From: Planctomycetaceae bacterium
GTDB lineage: Bacteria > Planctomycetota > Planctomycetia > Pirellulales > Thermoguttaceae
Assembly (NCBI GenBank): GCA_031257725.1
Contig: JAIROD010000504.1
Coordinates: 1-9,961, forward strand
DNA: 9,961 bases
Reading direction: 5' to 3'
The notes below the pieces were generated by a model. That model did not search any database. It was not told the DNA's origin and saw only the letters and a list, made by a program, of their open reading frames with translations. Below, piece by piece: positions 6,201 to 9,961 of the stretch (position 1 is its first letter; the number at the start of each line of letters is the position of its first letter). Position numbers and translations under genes: made by a program.

Positions 6201-8486
6201 TTGCTGCAATTCTCGATCTTTAGATGTTTTGTATCTTTCGAGTATTTTCTGTCTTTGTTCGTTAAATTTGTTTGTAATTTTTTTAAGTCCATTCAATTCT
6301 TCCGTTTTTTTGTAGTCACCATAAATCGAATGTATTTTTGCCCCTGCTTCACTTACCGCAACCAATCCCTGCTTCAAAACATCCTCTTTCGATATTCCGC
6401 CAAGCGAATACTCCTGATGAATGTTCAAAGAATTTATTACCAGATCACTACAGACAGTGATTAGAGAACCTGCGCCTGGGAAACAAATATTTGCAATCGC
6501 TCCGACAATATAGATACTAGTTTTGCAGATGTTGATAATATTATTGAAACGGGCTGCCTTTTCTTCCGCTTTTTTGATTTCTTTTCTCCAAATCCAGGCT
6601 TTGTCTGTCAAAAGCTCTTGAAGGTTATTTAATTCCCTTTCGGCCTCCTCAATTTTGTGTCTCATTGCCTCCATTCCTTTTTTGATTCCATCAACAGTGC
6701 TATCTCTCAATACTTTCTCTGTTTCAGCAAGTTTACGTTCTAATTCAGCACTATCTTGACGATTTTCCGCTGCAGCTTTTTTGTATTCTGTTGCTGCCAA
6801 CCGAAATTCTGCTGCGTATTTGTTATTTTGGGCAATCCGTACTCCAATTTCTGCTTGTTGTTTTGCTAATTCGGCGGCAAGTAATGCCCAACGGGCTGCC
6901 TGCGTTTCTAATTTCAACTCGAAAGTATCCAGGCGGGTCGTTTCATATTCCCCTGCGGTTGTTACACTTTTATCACATTCATCAAGATATTTTGTTAAAT
7001 TCTTTATTGCATCATTAAGTTGCTCTTTATACTCGTGATACCTCTGCACTGGCATAGCAATCGGCGAACATTCCGCGAATTCAGGATACGCCGCCTCAAG
7101 TTGCCGGAATTGCAATTTAGAATCGTAAAACCGGCTTTTTCCTTCCATAAGTTTTTCTAGTTCATCTTTCGCTTTATAGAAATTAACAATATTTTCACTC
7201 ATCTGAGTATAATCGTTATAGTCCTGTTTTAGTCGTGTGATTTCCTGTTTTTGGGCTTGTTTCTCAAAATCCGGCACTCCATCGAATATCCAACTTTGTG
7301 TTCGTTCCTTATGGAGTTTTTCGAATTTTTTTGCATCGATTTTTTGACATTGAAATTCCGTCATGTTCAAGAATCCCAGTGTCGTATCCGCAACAAGCCG
7401 GTTAAAGGAACCTTCAGCCGGATATTGATTCCACACCGGCGCAACACGGATATTGTCTTTTTGCGAAATTGGACTATCGAAAGTCCAAGGCAGTTTTAAA
7501 TTACTTTCCCATACATTTTGAATACGTGTTTTATTATCATTTAATATATGTTTTCCGCCAAGTCCTTGATAGGAAGCGAATAAAATATATCGTAACCAAA
7601 TTGCCGCATCGGGTAAAAATTCTCCGTTCTCCTCTGGTGTTGCAGCCTGTATCAGAGATTTCCAATTATTCGAAAATTCAGAGCCGTCTTTATTAAATAC
7701 AATTTGACCTTCGGCCAATTTACTGTAGATCCACTCCAACAACTTTTCAAGATTATTTTCATCAGCAATCCATTTTCGAAACGTAAAATATAGATTCAAT
7801 TTCGAGAGTCGCTGTTTGAATGTTTCAGTTTCCGCTTTGTTGTCATGCCACCGATATAAGGGACAATTATTACTATCTATCATTGCGGTTAACCAAGCCG
7901 AGACACCTTCGGTTTGATGGCGGTTTGCGTTTTGATAATTGACGACAGCCCAAATCGTAACATAATCTCCGCACTTGTCGATTTCGTCAGAAGGTTCTCC
8001 AATCAAGGCAACAGCGTCCGGCGTGTTCGGGGATAATTTTTGAGAAAGAAATTCACCGGCACACGACGGTTTGATTTGCTTTAAAAGAGTCAACAAATTA
8101 TAAAGAACTGAATTGGGTTTTGTTTCTAAATATTCGGTTGTATGTGGATCGTTTTGTTTTAGCCGTGTAGTCAAGATTGCCCAAGCGTGGAAAAAGGCGG
8201 CAGTACGTTGTGATTGCATACGATCAAGAACACGGTAAACATGTTCTTCACCATAAATCGCGCGCTCGTTCTCTAAATCAACAATATCTTTATTAATCTT
8301 TTCCAAAGCCGTAACGCAATCGGCAAAATCCTTAACGGGATATGTTTCAGAAAATGTCAACGATAATTTCGTGTAACATTCTAGAATATTTTTCTGAGTT
8401 TCCATCACTGACGGACGTTCTGCAAAAACAGAGGAACATACAAAAACAATGAATAAAATCGAAACGAAGTAACGGATGGAAGACAT
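3261..8486 (-). CDS. Giant exported coiled-coil protein with a predicted permuted papain-like (NlpC/P60-LRAT type) core
   Basis: 1741 residues. I do not recognise the protein as a whole. The N-terminus is a Sec signal peptide (hydrophobic 5-20, probable cleavage after SSVFA at 22). Residues 23 to about 400 are mixed helical with no known motif. Long Ala/Glu/Lys-rich heptad-like coiled coils cover about 415-475, 528-648, 725-780 and 1275-1432. A hydrophobic, Gly-rich segment lies at 656-687. About 814-945 resembles a permuted papain fold: YHEVFILDDG (H853), TGYNRGG, then THNCQDYAD (C932), the His-before-Cys order of LRAT-like NlpC/P60 enzymes. An 18-residue Gln/Lys/Arg-rich repeat follows (about 935-1007). 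The last 300 residues look beta-rich and end in LPILWIAP. The ATG at 8486 directly precedes the signal peptide; no clear Shine-Dalgarno sequence is seen. It is probably co-transcribed with the collar gene 78 bp downstream. Enzymatic activity is inferred only; surface, structural or toxin-like roles are possible. Confidence 0.88.
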   Translation of the reverse strand: MSSIRYFVSILFIVFVCSSVFAERPSVMETQKNILECYTKLSLTFSETYPVKDFADCVTALEKINKDIVDLENERAIYGEEHVYRVLDRMQSQRTAAFFHAWAILTTRLKQNDPHTTEYLETKPNSVLYNLLTLLKQIKPSCAGEFLSQKLSPNTPDAVALIGEPSDEIDKCGDYVTIWAVVNYQNANRHQTEGVSAWLTAMIDSNNCPLYRWHDNKAETETFKQRLSKLNLYFTFRKWIADENNLEKLLEWIYSKLAEGQIVFNKDGSEFSNNWKSLIQAATPEENGEFLPDAAIWLRYILFASYQGLGGKHILNDNKTRIQNVWESNLKLPWTFDSPISQKDNIRVAPVWNQYPAEGSFNRLVADTTLGFLNMTEFQCQKIDAKKFEKLHKERTQSWIFDGVPDFEKQAQKQEITRLKQDYNDYTQMSENIVNFYKAKDELEKLMEGKSRFYDSKLQFRQLEAAYPEFAECSPIAMPVQRYHEYKEQLNDAIKNLTKYLDECDKSVTTAGEYETTRLDTFELKLETQAARWALLAAELAKQQAEIGVRIAQNNKYAAEFRLAATEYKKAAAENRQDSAELERKLAETEKVLRDSTVDGIKKGMEAMRHKIEEAERELNNLQELLTDKAWIWRKEIKKAEEKAARFNNIINICKTSIYIVGAIANICFPGAGSLITVCSDLVINSLNIHQEYSLGGISKEDVLKQGLVAVSEAGAKIHSIYGDYKKTEELNGLKKITNKFNEQRQKILERYKTSKDRELQQIDESEEKEKNDFKKRSSLLQHQSYTAEYKPVKFSDVTETSQKTAGETQKESMTGAFYKVPLPLNNISASKILIRTSPSNKCEQDANIQRYHEVFILDDGTWNTGYNRGGIENNKPDIPADREPCISNDNAVKYNGEIMKQAAEYLEKSGQWKDSDFSVFAPAYNTITHNCQDYADALRKEYRRIESQQKQAANVPRKESRQKESQQKQATDVPRKESRQKESQQNQATDVPRKESRPRESQQNQAAEHSSPLHKSHDTVIATQTYQVPNVPNEKENESVAINSDKETIKPNTPAVVASKTPQTQKEEENAKWKENLKSIAKEVVRQSVQLSKAINNDKNLAKKLKNDYVNERSNKVWMHIQNDINRAISFWPAKDVPTPSTFSGMKIKHDGLNEAIVAVLQSGGVFAFDLDNPKVFEILHNTTTNQDDLNKAFIDNLKDIFVQLEFTEQQQEEPDIFQNEYSNKIKELQNLLRTDLNASKEFWDKVNYSTKFYINVEDNGKINIVVEDSQTARYNACVKEAYSETVQPILNEIEMQRQNLETAVNKADTPDKLDEVAGEIPKIIEELKKQLQNLDGVLAKAVMAMENAEKKLEIAELLSFAAHNDFLAAEANLEAGKLDVDTAKKELEKANIHVKETENSNKSVLINYEAKQIMLKKAEYLLRNAYRRYVLSGQSTAEPLKPITLSGAVTASITNFGKQDLKREELVAEICRNYCGLLRWLNLFNATTPQTAMELFNDLLEKFEQRNIQDLRNFVKFIEKQSKNIDEGIRNRSNKVEFTVRHFSVAPSCFKFYPDPQLTDFSDDPEFVEWYQERITRSQTSLPVARIDFSIPKDTTEMLLSSKGEEGLVWNNVKKNYIVLTSEENSTNLYNVMFLLKVTGYNSTKNNGFPMQLIDNRFLGRPDQIVNTSKFLLEKEIKEEILEGIEKNSNEFYGLYGTWRFYLFTNNPDVLYRKDENGNYKPIQDKSISVQLPILWIAP
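5467..5682 (-). repeat. Four 54-bp in-frame tandem repeats inside the giant gene
   Basis: Units 5467-5520, 5521-5574, 5575-5628 and 5629-5682 are in register, encoding 18 residues each (pattern VPRKESRQKESQQKQATD). The three left units are nearly identical. The fourth, first in the protein, is diverged and reads DALRKEYRRIESQQKQAAN, which is the tail of the papain-like domain just after C932. Because the length is a multiple of three, copy number can change without breaking the frame. The product is a charged, Gln-rich, probably helical or disordered linker. Confidence 0.9.
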
Positions 8487-8636
8487 GATAATTGGGGTTA
8501 TTTTTTATAAGTGTTTTGTTGCAAAACAATATGGAGAATACAAAAAATTGCGTTTCGTCCATTTGCAAGAAAGAAAAAAATCAGACGCTAATTTAAATTT
8601 TCCTCATTTTTTGGAAAGTGCGGATAATTATAATGA

Positions 8637-8855
8637 ACCCAAAAAACAAGACAATGGGGGGGAGCATTAGGGTTCTGGATTGCCAGCACCAGAGTGGAAA
8701 AGTGGAATGACACCGCGGTCGCCAAACGATGTAAACATCGGGGAATGAGCTGGAATGAAAAAGGTGTTCTCGCCGTCGCAAGATATGCAAGCAAGAAAAA
8801 AAGAAAAACTCCCCAATCTGCCCAAATTAACAAATCAAAACACACCAGCCTCTGA
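8637..8855 (+). pseudogene. Possible 3' remnant of a transposase gene
   Basis: The plus-strand frame is open from after a stop at 8634-8636 to TGA at 8853-8855, about 72 codons, with no start codon before an internal Met. It reads STRVEKWNDTAVAKRC then KHRGMSWNEKGVLAVARYAS. The spacing of VE, ND, R-x-K and GMSW followed by a helix resembles, from memory, the C-terminal end of some IS transposases (ISKra4/ISLre2-like). The stretch also looks more GC-rich at third positions than its surroundings. The family assignment is an inference. It lies opposite in direction to all intact genes and has no recognisable IS ends. Confidence 0.35.
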
Positions 8856-8863
8856 ACGCTAGG
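8849..8863. repeat. 15-bp direct repeat, copy 1
   Basis: CCTCTGAACGCTAGG is identical at 9008-9022. In this copy the TGA at 8853-8855 is the stop of the putative transposase remnant, so the motif might mark the 3' end of a mobile element. Its role is unknown. Confidence 0.5.
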
Positions 8864-9007
8864 AAATTTCTACAAGAAGGATACCATCACTGCCTTTTTT
8901 CGCCTATACCAATTGCTCTAAATGAACGACCTACCTCTAAAATGCAAGATGCAGGGCTGGACAATCACCACAAAAAAACTGTCTATTTTATCTAACTTAA
9001 CAACAAC

Positions 9008-9022
9008 CCTCTGAACGCTAGG
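9008..9022. repeat. 15-bp direct repeat, copy 2
   Basis: Identical to 8849-8863 and 159 bp away. It is followed by an A-rich stretch and then the 3' end of nrdG. No transposase reading frame precedes this copy. Confidence 0.5.
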
Positions 9023-9056
9023 CAAAAAACAATCACGGCATAATTACCTTATTATT

Positions 9057-9584
9057 CTAATCCGATTCCAGCGCAGGGTAACCCCCGCCATCAACTTGGG
9101 GATGTAAAAGCCGTTGGTTGGACGAACCGCGAAAGGCAATTGCCGTTGTTCTTTTTTCACGTTCAAAGGGACCGTCAATCAGAATATCAGTGAGTTTCAA
9201 TAATTCCCGCCAATCCTGATTGTCCGAATCGGCAAGTATTTCCTCATAATAAAAACCGGTGTAAACAACAATCGATAAATTTCTGTTTCGGCAATATGCG
9301 GCAAGTTCCGCCAACGCCTTCGCTTGAAGAAACGGTTCCCCGCCGCTAAACGTTACGCCATCCAGCAACGGATTGGAATCAATCATCGCCAGAATTTCAT
9401 CAATCGTAACTTCCATTCCGCCTTGCAAATCATGCGTTTGCGGATTATGACACTCAGGACAACCGCGTTGGCAACCTTGCACAAAAATAACAAACCGAAT
9501 CCCCGGTCCATCCACTACCGACTCTTTCGCAAAACCGGAAACTCGTATTTTGGTAGGATTCTCAGTTGGTCTGCCGTGTATCAT
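9057..9584 (-). CDS. nrdG: Anaerobic ribonucleoside-triphosphate reductase-activating protein (radical SAM)
   Basis: A 175-residue radical-SAM activase, the usual length for NrdG. It generates the glycyl radical on the class III ribonucleotide reductase NrdD, allowing dNTP synthesis without oxygen, in the cytoplasm. VVDGPGIRFVIFVQGC leads into CX3CX2C (C38, C42, C45), the 4Fe-4S site, with the NrdG-like CHNPQTHD after it. GGEP (81-84) binds SAM, and DGPFE and FRGSSNQRLLHPQ near the C-terminus are typical of NrdG rather than of pyruvate formate-lyase activase, which is longer. The ATG at 9584 is preceded only by a weak purine-rich run (AAAGAAAA). nrdD is not in the window; it is normally adjacent, but 9585-9961 upstream is filled with repeats and the giant gene lies downstream. 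Confidence 0.9.
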   Translation of the reverse strand: MIHGRPTENPTKIRVSGFAKESVVDGPGIRFVIFVQGCQRGCPECHNPQTHDLQGGMEVTIDEILAMIDSNPLLDGVTFSGGEPFLQAKALAELAAYCRNRNLSIVVYTGFYYEEILADSDNQDWRELLKLTDILIDGPFEREKRTTAIAFRGSSNQRLLHPQVDGGGYPALESD

Positions 9585-9694
9585 TTTTCTTTTTTTGTTT
9601 CAAAAAATATTTGTAATATTTCAATGGAATTTTTGTTTGGTCGTTAACGGCGGAGTTCACCACGTGATGGTGTCAAGACCGGGTAAACCACATC

Positions 9695-9961
9695 ACTGTC
9701 TATTTTAAACACGAAAAACACGAAAAACACGAAAAAAAAGTAATATATCAGTGGAATTTTTCGGAGATTGAAGTTTATTTTTTACCACTTATTTTTTACC
9801 ACCCCTAGCCCCTCCGAAGGAGGGGAATGATTCCCCTCCTTCGGAGGGGCTAGGGGTGGTCATTCGGAGGAAACGACTGAATAGTTAAAAAAAATATTTC
9901 ACTGATATATTACAAAAAAAATTACCCCAAAAACCTTTTCGTGTATTTCGTAACCGTCTAT
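9695..9961. repeat. Outer repeat related to the 98-bp element, interrupted by the hairpin element
   Basis: It begins ACTGTCTATTTTAAACACGA, identical to 2196-2215 and onward. It then has three CACGAAAAA units (9710-9736). After the inserted element, 9914-9951 aligns with the interior of the 98-bp element (2225-2258): AAAAATTAC, then CCTTTTCGTG, then ATTTCGT. The last bases GTAACCGTCTAT (9950-9961) match the end sequence of that element in direct orientation with one change, so another copy may begin at the window edge. The remaining part of the 9585-9694 spacer holds nothing recognisable. Confidence 0.7.
9740..9913. repeat. Hairpin repeat element, copy B (complete, 174 bp)
   Basis: Bounded by a perfect 14-bp inverted repeat, GTAATATATCAGTG (9740-9753) and CACTGATATATTAC (9900-9913). 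Both sides are flanked by A8 (9732-9739 and 9914-9921), a possible target duplication, though low complexity. Inside are a 14-bp tandem pair TTATTTTTTACCAC (9775-9802) and a perfect 30-bp inverted repeat with a 3-nt loop (9798-9827 and 9831-9860). The part from 9797 on is repeated at 1-117. No ORF, so if mobile it would need a transposase from elsewhere. Confidence 0.8.

Larger units (their letters stand above)
8487..9056. other. 570-bp spacer between nrdG and the giant gene
   Basis: No intact gene is supported here. It holds the putative transposase remnant (8637-8855), two copies of a 15-bp motif (8849-8863 and 9008-9022), and one isolated copy of ACTGTCTATTTT (8978-8989), the end sequence of the 98-bp element. 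Directly before the giant gene a minus-strand TATAAA (8504-8509) could be a -10 box, but no matching -35 is seen. No rho-independent terminator is evident after nrdG. Confidence 0.6.

Noticed and set aside
8504..8509. Minus-strand TATAAA as the -10 box of the giant gene promoter
   Set aside because: AT-rich surroundings make such matches common and no -35 is found at suitable spacing; not listed as a separate feature.
8727..8740. CGATGTAAACATCG palindrome as an operator
   Set aside because: Short arms, and it lies within the putative transposase remnant, away from any promoter.
8588..8845. Minus-strand open frame of 85 codons in the spacer
   Set aside because: No recognised motif, no ribosome binding site, Trp/Cys/His-rich shadow-like composition. 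The opposite strand offers a better reading (transposase remnant).
9671..9676. Minus-strand TTGACA as a -35 box for nrdG
   Set aside because: No -10-like hexamer at 16-18 bp; the nearest AT-rich candidate is at about 21 bp and poor.

Overview
The window carries five protein genes, all on the minus strand, in an AT-rich bacterial sequence dense in short intergenic repeats. Read in the direction of transcription, from right to left, they are: an anaerobic ribonucleotide reductase activase (nrdG type, 9057-9584); a 1741-residue exported coiled-coil protein with a predicted papain-like core (3261-8486); an exported phage-collar-domain protein (2370-3182); the [FeFe]-hydrogenase maturase HydE (1071-2138); and a YdjC/ChbG-type carbohydrate deacetylase (130-1017). 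HydE and NrdG are oxygen-sensitive radical-SAM enzymes, so the organism is very probably an anaerobe with [FeFe] hydrogenase. The Sec signal peptides, the large exported proteins and the scarcity of Shine-Dalgarno sequences would fit an anaerobic gut-type member of the PVC group (Planctomycetota/Lentisphaerota). No marker gene here proves the phylum.

Layout. 1-117 is a copy of a repeat built around a long hairpin. 130-2138 is a metabolic pair, hydE then ydjC-like, 53 bp apart. 2139-2369 is a spacer containing a 98-bp element with 15-bp perfect terminal inverted repeats. 2370-8486 is the least familiar part: a giant secreted protein followed 78 bp later by a secreted collar-domain protein, with a 51-bp tandem duplication running across the stop codon of the first gene. 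8487-9056 is a long spacer with what looks like the broken 3' end of a transposase gene on the plus strand and several short dispersed motifs. 9057-9584 is nrdG. 9585-9961 is a nested repeat: a 174-bp hairpin element inserted into a relative of the 98-bp element.

How the parts relate. hydE and the ydjC-like gene are probably co-transcribed, but no shared pathway is evident. The giant protein and the collar protein are likely one transcription unit whose products both leave the cytoplasm; their function is unknown and they are the best candidates here for an undescribed system. The giant protein has a His-then-Cys pair (H853, C932) in the order seen in circularly permuted NlpC/P60 (LRAT-like) enzymes. 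This core is flanked by long coiled coils and followed by an 18-residue repeat apparently copied from the end of the domain itself. nrdD, the partner of nrdG, is not in the window.
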